Source: Pseudorhodobacter sp. (GTDB lineage Bacteria > Pseudomonadota > Alphaproteobacteria > Rhodobacterales > Rhodobacteraceae). Taken from it: 5,985 nt of DNA. Below the pieces are notes generated by a model. The model made no database searches and was not told the origin of the DNA. It saw nothing but the letters and a program-made list of their open reading frames with translations. Below are positions 1 to 5,985 of the stretch, in pieces; position 1 is the stretch's first letter, and each line of letters begins with the position of its first letter. The DNA lies in the NCBI GenBank assembly GCA_024641255.1, contig JAHEDL010000079.1:1-5985 (forward strand), read 5' to 3'. The position numbers were made by a program, and so were the translations under genes.

Positions 1-631
1 CGGATTTTGACATTTTCATCGTGCCATCGCGCAGTGACATCACCCGCGTTGCGGCGCCTTCTATTACCGGTTCGACCACCGGGAAGAAGTTGACCTTGTA
101 GTCATTGTTGAACTTGATCGCGATGTCGCGGCAGAGTTCAAGGTGCTGCTTCTGGTCATCGCCCACCGGCACATGCGTGGCTTTATAGGCCAGAATGTCG
201 GCAGCCATCAGCGACGGATAGGCGTAAAGACCCAGCGACACATTTTCGCTGTTCTTGCCTGCCTTGTCCTTGAACTGGGTCATCCGGCTCATCCAGCCCA
301 TGCGGGCGATGCAGTTGAAGATCCAGCCCAGTTCGACATGCGCGGTGACTTGGCTTTGGTTGAACAAGATCGACCGCGCCGGGTCGATGCCCGCAGCGAT
401 GAAACCGGCGGTGACTTCGCGGGTTTGCTGGCGCAGTTTTTCAGGGTCTTGCCAGACGGTGATCGCGTGCATGTCAACGACGCAATAAATCGTCTCGATG
501 CCCTCATCCTGCTTTTCGACAAAGCGCTTCAGCGCGCCAAGGTAATTGCCAAGCGTCAGGCCGCCCGAAGGCTGAATGCCCGAGAAGATGCGGGTCGGGA
601 AAGTCTGAGGCGTTTGGACCGGCTCGGACAT
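1..631 (-). CDS. trpS: Tryptophanyl-tRNA synthetase, N-terminal part (3' end outside window)
   Basis: Cytoplasmic class I aminoacyl-tRNA synthetase that activates tryptophan with ATP and charges tRNA-Trp. Translating the minus strand gives 210 uninterrupted codons. The N-terminal ATP-binding signature [18 protein letters not shown] (residues 17-34) carries the TxGN form of the HIGH motif at T26-N29. Further family blocks are VDMHAIT (52-58), [10 protein letters not shown] (138-147) and [13 protein letters not shown] (154-166). KMSKS sits at residues 206-210, where the window ends, so the C-terminal anticodon-recognition part is missing only because of the edge; full-length bacterial enzymes run to roughly 330-350 residues. 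The ATG at 629-631 is chosen because GGAG (638-641 on the minus strand) lies 6 bases upstream. An in-frame ATG at 641-643 would add four residues (MEFP) but lacks a clear ribosome binding site. It is divergent from the rhomboid-like gene. Identity is seen directly from motifs and is very secure. Confidence 0.97.
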   Translation of the reverse strand, partial: MSEPVQTPQTFPTRIFSGIQPSGGLTLGNYLGALKRFVEKQDEGIETIYCVVDMHAITVWQDPEKLRQQTREVTAGFIAAGIDPARSILFNQSQVTAHVELGWIFNCIARMGWMSRMTQFKDKAGKNSENVSLGLYAYPSLMAADILAYKATHVPVGDDQKQHLELCRDIAIKFNNDYKVNFFPVVEPVIEGAATRVMSLRDGTMKMSKS

Positions 632-676
632 GGGGAACTCCATCTGGAAAATGCTGCGCGTTCGGCTTAACGCTGG

Positions 677-704
677 GGGACGGGGGCGTCAATCAATCCG
701 TCCC
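677..704. repeat. Inverted repeat GGGACGG / CCGTCCC
   Basis: Seven-base perfect inverted repeat with arms at 677-683 and 698-704 and a 14-base centre. It overlaps the candidate -35 box of trpS (687-692), which lies in the centre of the repeat. It could be an operator or a stem in an RNA leader, but a 7-bp G/C-rich repeat can arise by chance in DNA of this composition. The repeat is seen directly; any function is speculative. Confidence 0.35.
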
Positions 705-736
705 TTTGGCACTCTGCTGCTTTTGGTCGCCCCGTT

Positions 737-741
737 GGAGG
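737..741 (+). promoter_or_regulatory. Ribosome binding site of the rhomboid-like gene
   Basis: GGAGG, a near-consensus Shine-Dalgarno sequence, ends 4 bases before the ATG at 746. This is the strongest ribosome binding site in the window and fixes the start of the rhomboid-like gene. Confidence 0.8.
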
Positions 742-745
742 ATTT

Positions 746-1441
746 ATGGACAACCACGATCTGCCCCCGCATGCCATTGCGCCGATCAATCCGCTGCCGC
801 CGGTGGTGTGGATGTTGGTGTTGCCGATGATCGCGCTGGAGATCGCGTTTTCGCTGGGCGAGGCGCATCTGATTGGCGGCGCGCAGGCGATTGGCTGGCG
901 CACCGCCGCGATTGAAGCCTATGGCGTGTTTCCGGAATACTGGCGGCAGAACGCCGCGATAGGCCGCTATAGCCCTGAAGTGCTGTGGCGGTTTGCGACC
1001 TATTCCTTCATCCATTATTCGGCGACGCAGGCGGTTTTCGCGGTGGTGATCTTGCTGGCGATGGGCAAGTTTGTGGGCGAGATCTTTCGCGCTTGGGCGG
1101 TGGCTGCGGTGTTTTTCGCGGGGGCTATCGTGGGCGGGTTGGTGTTTGCCAGTTTTGTGGCGCGGCAACCGCTTTTCGGGGCTTATCCCGGGGTTTACGG
1201 GCTGATCGGGGCGTTTACCTTCCTGCTTTGGGTCAGGTTGGCGGGCACCGGCACCAACCAGTTCCGGGCGTTTTCGCTGATTGGGGCACTGTTGTTCTTT
1301 CAGCTGGTGTTTGGGCTGCTGTTTGGCGGCGGCTTTGAGTGGGTGGCAGACCTTTCGGGCTTTGCCACCGGCTTTTTGTTGTCGTTTGTGGTCAGCCCCG
1401 GCGGGTTTGCGCGGGTGCGTGACCGTATACGTCAGCGTTGA
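746..1441 (+). CDS. Rhomboid-family membrane protein, predicted catalytically inactive
   Basis: A 231-residue integral inner-membrane protein with about six hydrophobic segments (roughly 17-38, 85-107, 114-138, 147-163, 174-194, 198-217), matching the six-helix rhomboid core. Alignment by eye to E. coli GlpG is gap-free around the key motifs. W81-R82 matches the conserved WR of loop L1, H90 matches H145, Y151 matches Y205, and G205 and G209 match the glycines of the last helix. The active site is gone: the serine position (GlpG S201) is Y147 within GAYPGVYG, the catalytic histidine (H254) is D202, and H150 and N154 of the oxyanion region are Q95 and A99. It therefore cannot be a serine protease of the known type. 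Pseudo-rhomboids elsewhere bind membrane-protein clients, but no client can be named here. The start is set by GGAGG at 737-741. The gene converges on murJ and overlaps it by 10 bases. Family membership is fairly secure; the function is unknown. Confidence 0.9.
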   Translation: MDNHDLPPHAIAPINPLPPVVWMLVLPMIALEIAFSLGEAHLIGGAQAIGWRTAAIEAYGVFPEYWRQNAAIGRYSPEVLWRFATYSFIHYSATQAVFAVVILLAMGKFVGEIFRAWAVAAVFFAGAIVGGLVFASFVARQPLFGAYPGVYGLIGAFTFLLWVRLAGTGTNQFRAFSLIGALLFFQLVFGLLFGGGFEWVADLSGFATGFLLSFVVSPGGFARVRDRIRQR

Positions 1442-1443
1442 CG
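1430..1443. other. Convergent 3' overlap on a quasi-palindrome
   Basis: The stop codon of the rhomboid-like gene (TGA at 1439-1441) and that of murJ (TGA on the minus strand, 1434-1432) lie inside each other's reading frame, so the genes overlap tail to tail by 10 bases. The overlap sits on CGTCA-GCGT-TGACG, an inverted repeat with 5-bp arms. Because of this symmetry both strands read CGT CAR CGY TGA, and both proteins end in Arg-Gln-Arg. No space is left for a separate terminator, and no stem followed by a T-run is seen close to either stop codon. Confidence 0.9.
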
Positions 1444-2973
1444 GCGCAGGCGACGGAAATCGGTCAGGCGGAAGGCGCCGATGGCGGTGCCGAAGGCGAA
1501 ATAGACCAGCACGCCTAGGCTGATCAGCAGGGCAAGGGCGGCGTAGCGCCACGCGTGGCTTGCCAGCATGTCGCCCAGCAGCACTTGACCGAACCAAAGC
1601 GCCACGCCCATTGCCGCCGAGGCGGCGATGATGCGCGGGGCGCGGCTGCGAAAGCGGGTATCAAAGCGGGCGGCGTCGCCCATGCGGCGGGTTCCGAACC
1701 ACAGCTGTGCCGCCATCATCCAGCCCGCCAGCGTGGTGGCAAGGGCGGCTGCGGCAAAGCCGATATAGGGCATCAGGCCCACGGCGATGACGGCGTTGAC
1801 CAGCATGGACACGATGGCAAAGCGGAACGGGCTGCGGCTGTCTTCGCGGGCGTAATACAGCGGTTGATAGACCTTGTGCAGCACGAAAGACGGCAGGCCA
1901 GCGCCATAGATTGCCAGCACAAGCGCGGTGGCGGCGGTATCATCAACGCCGAACGCGCCGCGCTGATACAGCACCGATGTCAGCGGCAGGGCGATGACCA
2001 TCAGCGCCACGGCTGCGGGAAAGGTCAGCGCCAGCGCAAATTCGGTGCCGCGGTTGAAGCTTTCGCGGCTGCCTGCCTCGTCACCCGCGCGCAGGCGGCG
2101 CGACAGGTCGGGCAGAAGCACGGTGCCGATGGCAATCGCCACGACGCCCAGCGGCAGTTGATAAAGCCGGTCGGCATAGACCAGCCAGCTGACCGCGCCT
2201 GCAGTGTAAGACGCGACCTGCCGCCCGACCAGCATGTTGATCTGCACCACGCCGCCCGACAGGATGGCAGGGCCTGCGATGATGGCCAGACGTTTGATTT
2301 CGGGGGTGATTTTCGGCCAGCGCGGCGCAAAGCTTAGCCCGAGTTTGGCGGCGGAATACCAGGTGAAGGCCAATTGCGCGACGCCGGTGATCGGCACTGC
2401 CCAAGCCAGCGTCAGGCCCATGTTCCAGCCAAACCACGCGGCAAGCCACATCATCGCGATGAAGATCAGGTTCATCAGCACCGGGACAAAGCCCGCCTCG
2501 GTGAAGTGGCCATAGGCGTTCAGCACGCCTGAAAGCAGGGCGACAAGGCTGATGAACAGGATGTAGTTAAAGCCGATCTGGCCATAGAGCACGGCCAGAT
2601 CAAAGCGTTGATCGCCTGCAAAGCCCGAGGCCATTGCCCAGACCAAGGCGGGCATCGCCACGGTGCCCAGCACGGAAAACACGATCAGCAGCGCGGCAAG
2701 GCCATTGAAGGCATCGCGGGCAAAACCTTTGGCGTCTTCGCCACCTTCCAGCTTTTTCGAGAACATCGGCACGAAGGCCATGTTGAACGCGCCTTCGGCG
2801 AAGAAGCGGCGGAACATGTTGGGCAGCGAAAACGCGACGTTGAAGGCGTCGGCCACCGGGCCTGCGCCAAGGTAGGCTGCCATCATCATGTCGCGGGCAA
2901 AGCCTGCGCCGCGCGACAGCAGCGTCCAGCCGCCGACGGTGAGGATAGAGCGGATCAGGCTTATCGGTTTCAT
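1432..2973 (-). CDS. murJ: Lipid II flippase MurJ (MviN family)
   Basis: Polytopic inner-membrane protein of the MOP superfamily that moves the peptidoglycan precursor lipid II from the cytoplasmic to the periplasmic face. At 513 residues it has the usual length (E. coli 511) and hydrophobic segments along its whole length, consistent with about 14 helices. The N-terminal signature is clear: SRGAGFARD (20-28), ADAFNVAFSLPN (41-52) and RRFFAEGAFNMAFVP (55-69). Residues matching functionally important E. coli charges are present: R21, R27, D42, R55, E60 and, in YADRL (266-270), R269. The ATG at 2971-2973 gives the standard N-terminus. Its ribosome binding site is weak (GAAAG about 8 bases upstream). 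The C-terminus is arginine-rich (FRRLRRQR). It lies 91 bases downstream of glnD on the same strand and probably shares its transcript, and it overlaps the rhomboid-like gene at its 3' end. The gene looks intact and is presumably essential. Confidence 0.96.
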   Translation of the reverse strand: MKPISLIRSILTVGGWTLLSRGAGFARDMMMAAYLGAGPVADAFNVAFSLPNMFRRFFAEGAFNMAFVPMFSKKLEGGEDAKGFARDAFNGLAALLIVFSVLGTVAMPALVWAMASGFAGDQRFDLAVLYGQIGFNYILFISLVALLSGVLNAYGHFTEAGFVPVLMNLIFIAMMWLAAWFGWNMGLTLAWAVPITGVAQLAFTWYSAAKLGLSFAPRWPKITPEIKRLAIIAGPAILSGGVVQINMLVGRQVASYTAGAVSWLVYADRLYQLPLGVVAIAIGTVLLPDLSRRLRAGDEAGSRESFNRGTEFALALTFPAAVALMVIALPLTSVLYQRGAFGVDDTAATALVLAIYGAGLPSFVLHKVYQPLYYAREDSRSPFRFAIVSMLVNAVIAVGLMPYIGFAAAALATTLAGWMMAAQLWFGTRRMGDAARFDTRFRSRAPRIIAASAAMGVALWFGQVLLGDMLASHAWRYAALALLISLGVLVYFAFGTAIGAFRLTDFRRLRRQR

Positions 2974-2996
2974 GCGCTGTCTTTCGTGGCGGGCCG

Positions 2997-3019
2997 CTGG
3001 GGGATTTCACATCCCCCAG
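2997..3019. terminator. Perfect 9-bp hairpin between glnD and murJ
   Basis: CTGGGGGAT (2997-3005) pairs perfectly with ATCCCCCAG (3011-3019) around the 5-base loop TTCAC. The stem is strong and sits about 45 bases after the glnD stop on the minus strand. No T-run follows on either strand, so it is not a standard intrinsic terminator. It may instead cause pausing, protect the glnD 3' end or mark an RNA-processing site, which would let murJ be expressed differently from glnD. The structure is seen directly; the role is inferred. Confidence 0.45.
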
Positions 3020-3034
3020 ACCCCCTGTGGGATA

Positions 3035-3058
3035 TTTCTGCCAAGATGAAGGCAGGAA
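3035..3058. repeat. Small hairpin CTGCC / GGCAG just after glnD
   Basis: CTGCC (3038-3042) pairs with GGCAG (3051-3055) around the 8-base loop AAGATGAA. Plus-strand RNA could extend the stem to 8 pairs (3035-3042 with 3051-3058) including one G-U pair. On the minus strand the extension has a mismatch. It begins within 10 bases of the glnD stop codon. The role is unknown. Confidence 0.3.
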
Positions 3059-3064
3059 GGCGGG

Positions 3065-5839
3065 TCAGCTTGGGCTTTGTGCCCGTTCGGCGCCTTCGGC
3101 GATGGCTTGGCGCAGCTTTTTTTCCAACGCTTCCTGACGGTGTTTGGCGTGCAGTTTCAGGCCGAACATGTCTTTGACATAGAAGGCGTCGACGACTTGC
3201 GCGCCATAGGTCGCGATCATGGCGGAGGCGATGTAGATGTTGTTGGCGGCCAAGGTGCGGGTCAGGTCATAAAGCAGGCCCGGGCGGTCACGGGTATCGA
3301 CCTCGATGATGGTGTAGATTTCCGAGCCTTCGTTATCGAAGGTGATGTGGGTGGGGAAGCGGAATTCGCGGTCGCGCTTTTTCACTTTGTCGCGACCGGC
3401 CAAGGCTTCGCGCGGCAATACTTCGCCTTTCAGGGTCTTTTCGATCATGCCGCGCAGGCGGGGCAGGCGCGACACTTCGTAGGGTTTGCCATCGGAGTCT
3501 TGAATCCAGAACACCGGCGTCGCGTAGCCGTCTTTCGACGTATAGGTGCGGGCGTCGACGACGTTGGCGCCCACCAGCGCCAAGGCACCGGCTAGCCGCG
3601 AGAAGATGCCGGGGTGGTCGGCCAGCGCGAAACAGGCGCGGGTGGCGTCGCGCGCGGGTTCGGGGTGCAGGTCGATGCGGATTTCGTCGTCTGACAGGCC
3701 TTGCAGCAGGCGGGCGAACACCTCTTGGGTGTCGGTCGACAGGCCTTGCCAATAGGGCGCGTAGTGGCGGCTGGTTTCATGCGCGAGGGCTGCGGCTGGC
3801 CAATCGGCGAGGCGGGCGGCGAGCGCGGCTTTCGCCTCGTCCTCGCGCTTTTCGCGGTTGACGTTTTCCAGCCCGCTTTCAAGCGCGTCAGAGGTCAGGC
3901 TGTAGAGTTGCCGCAGCAACATTGCCTTCCAGTTGTTCCAAGTATTGGGGCCAACGCCGCGAATGTCGCAGACGGTGAGCACCGTCAAAAGATCAAGCCG
4001 CTTGCGGGTTTTCACCGCCTTGGCAAAGTCGCGCACCGTGCGCGGATCGCCGATATCACGCTTTTGCGCCATATCGGACATCAGCAGGTGATAGCGCACC
4101 AGCCATTCGACGGTATCGGTTTCGTCCTGATCCAGCCCAAGCCGCGGCGCGATGCGGCGGGCCAGTTGCGCGCCGATGATCGAGTGGTCTTCGGGGCGGC
4201 CCTTGCCGATATCATGCAGCAAGAGCGCAATATAGATTACGCGGCGGTTGACCCCGGCCTTGAGGATAGAAGACGACAGCGGCAGATCTTCGACCAGCTC
4301 GCCGCGTTCGATCTGCGCCAGAACCGAGACGGTCTGGATGATGTGTTCGTCCACCGTGTAGTGGTGGTAGACGTTGAACTGCATCATCGCGACGATGTTT
4401 TCAAATTCGGGGATGAACGCGGCCAGCACGCCCAGTTCGTTCATCCGGCGCAGGCTGCGTTCGGGGTTGCCGTGTTTGAGCAACAGATCAAGGAAGATGC
4501 GCTTGGCTTCGGGCGTGTCGCGCAGATCATCGTCGATCAGCGCAAGGTTGGCCGCGATCAGCCGCATGATATTGGGGTGCAGCAGATAGCCAGAGCGCAA
4601 CGCCTCTTCGAACACGCGCAGCAGGTTCAGCGGGTCTGACAGGAATTTTCCCGGATCTGTCACGTCGATACGGCCCTGCACCAGCTTGTAGGGCGCTTTG
4701 ACCTTCTTGCGCGAGAACAGGCCCAGCAGGCGGGCTTCGGGTTTGGCGTGGCGTGCTTCGAGTTCGGTCAGGAACACGCGGGTCAATTCGCCGACGCGGG
4801 TGGCGTGGCGGAAATAGGCCTGCATGAAATGTTCGACGGCGCGGCGGCCGCCGGAATCGCGGTAGCCCATGCGTTCGGCCACCTCGACCTGCATGTCGAA
4901 GGTCAGCTGATCGGCGGCGCGTTTGGCGATGTAATGCAGATGGCAGCGCGCGGCCCAAAGGAAGTTTTCGGCGCGTTCGAACACGTCATATTCGTCACGG
5001 GTCAGCAGGCCAGCATCGACCAGACCAGCCGAGGACGACACCCGGAGCAGGTATTTGCCGATCCAATACAGGGTTTGCAGATCGCGCAGGCCGCCTTTTG
5101 CCTCTTTGACATTGGGTTCCAGCACATAGCGCTGCCCGCCTTGACGTTTGTGGCGTTCGGCGCGTTCGGCCAGCTTGCCTTCGATGAATTCGGGACCAGA
5201 GTTGCGGAACAGATCGGACCAAAGCCTGTCATTCAGTTCTGACGCCAAGGCGGCGTCGCCGGAGATGAAGCGATGTTCCAAAAGGGCGGTGCGAATGGTG
5301 ATGTCATCGCGGCCAAGGCGAATGCAATCGGCCACGGTGCGCGAGGAATGGCCCACCTTCAGCTTCAGGTCCCAAAGCATGTAAAGCATCGATTCGATGA
5401 CGCTTTCAGCCCAAGGGGTGATTTTCCACGGGGTCAGGAACAGCAGATCGACATCGGAATGCGGTGCCATTTCGCCACGACCAAAGCCGCCGACCGCCAG
5501 CACTGTCAGCCGTTCCGAGGTAGAGGGGTTGCCGGCGCGGTGCAGATGGTCGCGCGCGACGGCGAAGGCGGTTTGCACCAGACAGTCGGTCAGATGCGAT
5601 TGCGCGGTGATCAGCGCGCGGGCGGCCATCGGCTGGGCGCGAAACGCGGCTTCAAGCGCCTCGTTCGCGGCGGTTTTGGCCGCAAGCATATGGCGCACGG
5701 CGATGGCGCGGCCTTCGCGGGCATCGGCCTTGGGGTCGATTTCCGCGACGATGCGCGCCAGCAGGGGGGCGGCATCGACCAGATCGGTCAGGGGAAGCAG
5801 CAACTCGGGGCCGGGTTGCGGGAAATCGTCGGTGGTCAT
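3065..5839 (-). CDS. glnD: Bifunctional [PII] uridylyltransferase / uridylyl-removing enzyme
   Basis: Cytoplasmic nitrogen sensor that uridylylates PII proteins (GlnB/GlnK) when glutamine is low and removes UMP when glutamine is high, thereby steering glutamine synthetase adenylylation and NtrB/NtrC. At 924 residues it is full length (E. coli 890). Domains in order: a nucleotidyltransferase with GGFGRGE (117-123) and the metal-binding pair D129/D131 in SDVDLLFL; the adjoining PII-uridylyltransferase helical region with EPNVKEAKGGLRDLQ (241-255); an HD hydrolase with YTVDEH (494-499), H542-D543 in LLHDIGKG, DHS (551-553) and H584; then two C-terminal ACT domains, about 735-800 (LADHPGIFSRLAGAL) and 843-915 (DRPGLLYDLTRTLAANNIYI), expected to sense glutamine. 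Both active sites look intact. The ATG at 5837-5839 is preceded by AAAGG, 9 bases upstream, and begins 20 bases after the upstream stop codon, suggesting cotranscription. Identity is very secure. Confidence 0.98.
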   Translation of the reverse strand: MTTDDFPQPGPELLLPLTDLVDAAPLLARIVAEIDPKADAREGRAIAVRHMLAAKTAANEALEAAFRAQPMAARALITAQSHLTDCLVQTAFAVARDHLHRAGNPSTSERLTVLAVGGFGRGEMAPHSDVDLLFLTPWKITPWAESVIESMLYMLWDLKLKVGHSSRTVADCIRLGRDDITIRTALLEHRFISGDAALASELNDRLWSDLFRNSGPEFIEGKLAERAERHKRQGGQRYVLEPNVKEAKGGLRDLQTLYWIGKYLLRVSSSAGLVDAGLLTRDEYDVFERAENFLWAARCHLHYIAKRAADQLTFDMQVEVAERMGYRDSGGRRAVEHFMQAYFRHATRVGELTRVFLTELEARHAKPEARLLGLFSRKKVKAPYKLVQGRIDVTDPGKFLSDPLNLLRVFEEALRSGYLLHPNIMRLIAANLALIDDDLRDTPEAKRIFLDLLLKHGNPERSLRRMNELGVLAAFIPEFENIVAMMQFNVYHHYTVDEHIIQTVSVLAQIERGELVEDLPLSSSILKAGVNRRVIYIALLLHDIGKGRPEDHSIIGAQLARRIAPRLGLDQDETDTVEWLVRYHLLMSDMAQKRDIGDPRTVRDFAKAVKTRKRLDLLTVLTVCDIRGVGPNTWNNWKAMLLRQLYSLTSDALESGLENVNREKREDEAKAALAARLADWPAAALAHETSRHYAPYWQGLSTDTQEVFARLLQGLSDDEIRIDLHPEPARDATRACFALADHPGIFSRLAGALALVGANVVDARTYTSKDGYATPVFWIQDSDGKPYEVSRLPRLRGMIEKTLKGEVLPREALAGRDKVKKRDREFRFPTHITFDNEGSEIYTIIEVDTRDRPGLLYDLTRTLAANNIYIASAMIATYGAQVVDAFYVKDMFGLKLHAKHRQEALEKKLRQAIAEGAERAQSPS

Positions 5840-5859
5840 GCAACCCGGCCTTTATTTTG
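5840..5859 (-). promoter_or_regulatory. glnD: Short spacer with glnD ribosome binding site
   Basis: Only 20 bases separate the upstream stop codon from the glnD ATG. AAAGG (5849-5853, minus strand) is the only plausible Shine-Dalgarno sequence, 9 bases before the start. There is no room for a promoter within the spacer, so glnD is either read from upstream or from a promoter inside the preceding gene. Confidence 0.5.
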
Positions 5860-5985
5860 TCAGTACCCTGCGCCGCCAAAGCTGCGCGGTGCGGGGTCGA
5901 TTTGCACCATGGTGCCGTTCTGGATTTGGGCGATGGCCAAGCCGCGCTGGTTGGTGCCGTCGGCGCGCAGGCGGAAGATGCCGTT
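5860..5985 (-). CDS. C-terminus of a periplasmic ligand-binding / PBP-activator-like protein (5' end outside window)
   Basis: The minus strand from the window edge is open for 41 codons and stops at TGA (5862-5860). The tail reads GIFRLRADGTNQRGLAIAQI (residues 2-21 of the visible part) and then a stretch containing IDPAPRSF. The G-x-FR-x-R/xDG...RGLAI...IDPAP pattern is typical of the C-terminus of type 1 periplasmic binding-fold proteins (LivK-like), including those annotated in alphaproteobacteria as penicillin-binding protein activators (LppC/LpoA-like). I cannot separate these two options from 41 residues. It lies 20 bases upstream of glnD on the same strand and so probably heads, or is part of, the same operon. 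That the stretch is coding is well supported; the exact product is a moderate inference. Confidence 0.7.
   Translation of the reverse strand, partial: NGIFRLRADGTNQRGLAIAQIQNGTMVQIDPAPRSFGGAGY

Larger units (their letters stand above)
632..745. promoter_or_regulatory. Divergent intergenic region between trpS and the rhomboid-like gene
   Basis: These 114 bases separate the two divergent start codons, so promoters for both genes are expected here unless the rhomboid-like gene is read from elsewhere. On the minus strand TTGACG (687-692) followed after 15 bases by GTTAAG (666-671) is a possible sigma-70 type -35/-10 pair for trpS; the -35 is good but the spacing is short. On the plus strand I see TTGGCA (706-711) but no convincing -10 at the right distance. 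The region also contains the inverted repeat listed separately. The regulatory role is inferred from gene orientation; the promoter boxes are weak. Confidence 0.4.
2974..3064. repeat. glnD-murJ spacer with repeat-like hairpins
   Basis: This 91-base spacer is unusually structured. It holds a perfect 9-bp hairpin (2997-3019), a C-rich run (CCCCCTG, 3021-3027), and a second small hairpin around CCAAGATGAAGG (3041-3052). The pattern of a C-run, then GGGATATTT, then a C/G-flanked CAAGATGAAGG resembles intergenic sequences I recall occurring many times in Rhodobacteraceae genomes. That resemblance is from memory and unverified. No ORF or convincing promoter is seen in it. Confidence 0.45.

Noticed and set aside
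1..631. trpS as a truncated pseudogene
   Set aside because: The frame is open to the window edge and ends within KMSKS, so the missing C-terminus is due to the edge and not to a mutation.
143..670. 175-codon open frame on the plus strand opposite trpS
   Set aside because: It is antisense to well-conserved TrpRS motifs, has no family resemblance and its end is set by chance.
689..1597. 302-codon open frame on the minus strand opposite the rhomboid-like gene
   Set aside because: It runs antisense to a recognisable membrane protein with a strong ribosome binding site, is rich in Arg, Gln, Pro and His as usual for shadow frames in high-GC DNA, shows no family motif, and extends into murJ.
1555..2337. 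260-codon open frame on the plus strand inside murJ
   Set aside because: The residues are almost all His, Gln, Ala, Gly and Arg, the complement of MurJ hydrophobic codons. No motif or convincing ribosome binding site is seen.
2997..3019. Classical intrinsic terminator for glnD
   Set aside because: The stem is strong but no T-run follows on either strand, so it is kept only as a hairpin of uncertain role.
3701..4639. 312-codon open frame on the plus strand inside glnD
   Set aside because: It lies opposite the conserved HD and helical regions of GlnD, with composition dominated by complementary codons and no recognisable domain. It is a shadow of glnD.
1..5985. Hidden mobile element, CRISPR array, toxin-antitoxin pair or defence system
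   Set aside because: Nearly every base is accounted for by five housekeeping-type genes. There are no transposase or integrase motifs, spaced direct repeats, tRNA-associated att sites or small accessory genes.

Overview
The window is ordinary-looking chromosomal DNA from a high-GC alphaproteobacterium, most likely a member of the Rhodobacteraceae. The evidence is protein character and gene order: a rhomboid-like protein of a type I recall from that family, next to trpS, murJ and glnD. This is inference from memory; no search was run. No rRNA, tRNA, CRISPR array, insertion sequence or phage gene is visible.

Layout from left to right. Positions 1-631 (minus) hold the N-terminal 210 codons of tryptophanyl-tRNA synthetase (trpS), cut by the window edge inside its KMSKS loop. 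A 114-base divergent intergenic region (632-745) follows, with a short inverted repeat and a weak candidate trpS promoter. Positions 746-1441 (plus) encode a six-helix rhomboid-family membrane protein that lacks the catalytic serine and histidine. It converges on, and overlaps by 10 bases, murJ (1432-2973, minus), the lipid II flippase. A 91-base spacer (2974-3064) contains a perfect 9-bp hairpin and a second small hairpin, and looks like a dispersed intergenic repeat. Positions 3065-5839 (minus) encode GlnD, the bifunctional uridylyltransferase/uridylyl-removing enzyme that controls PII. At the right edge (5860-5985, minus) are the last 41 codons of a protein resembling periplasmic ligand-binding or penicillin-binding-protein-activator proteins, 20 bases upstream of glnD.

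Functionally, the minus-strand genes form a probable transcription unit read right to left: periplasmic binding protein, then glnD, then murJ. They cover nitrogen signalling (GlnD) and envelope building (MurJ, possibly the upstream protein). trpS lies on the same strand but is separated by the oppositely oriented rhomboid gene, so it is probably transcribed from its own promoter. I found no new defence or mobile system. The items most worth a second look are the catalytically dead rhomboid, the quasi-palindromic convergent overlap in which both proteins end in the same three residues, and the repeat-like spacer between glnD and murJ.
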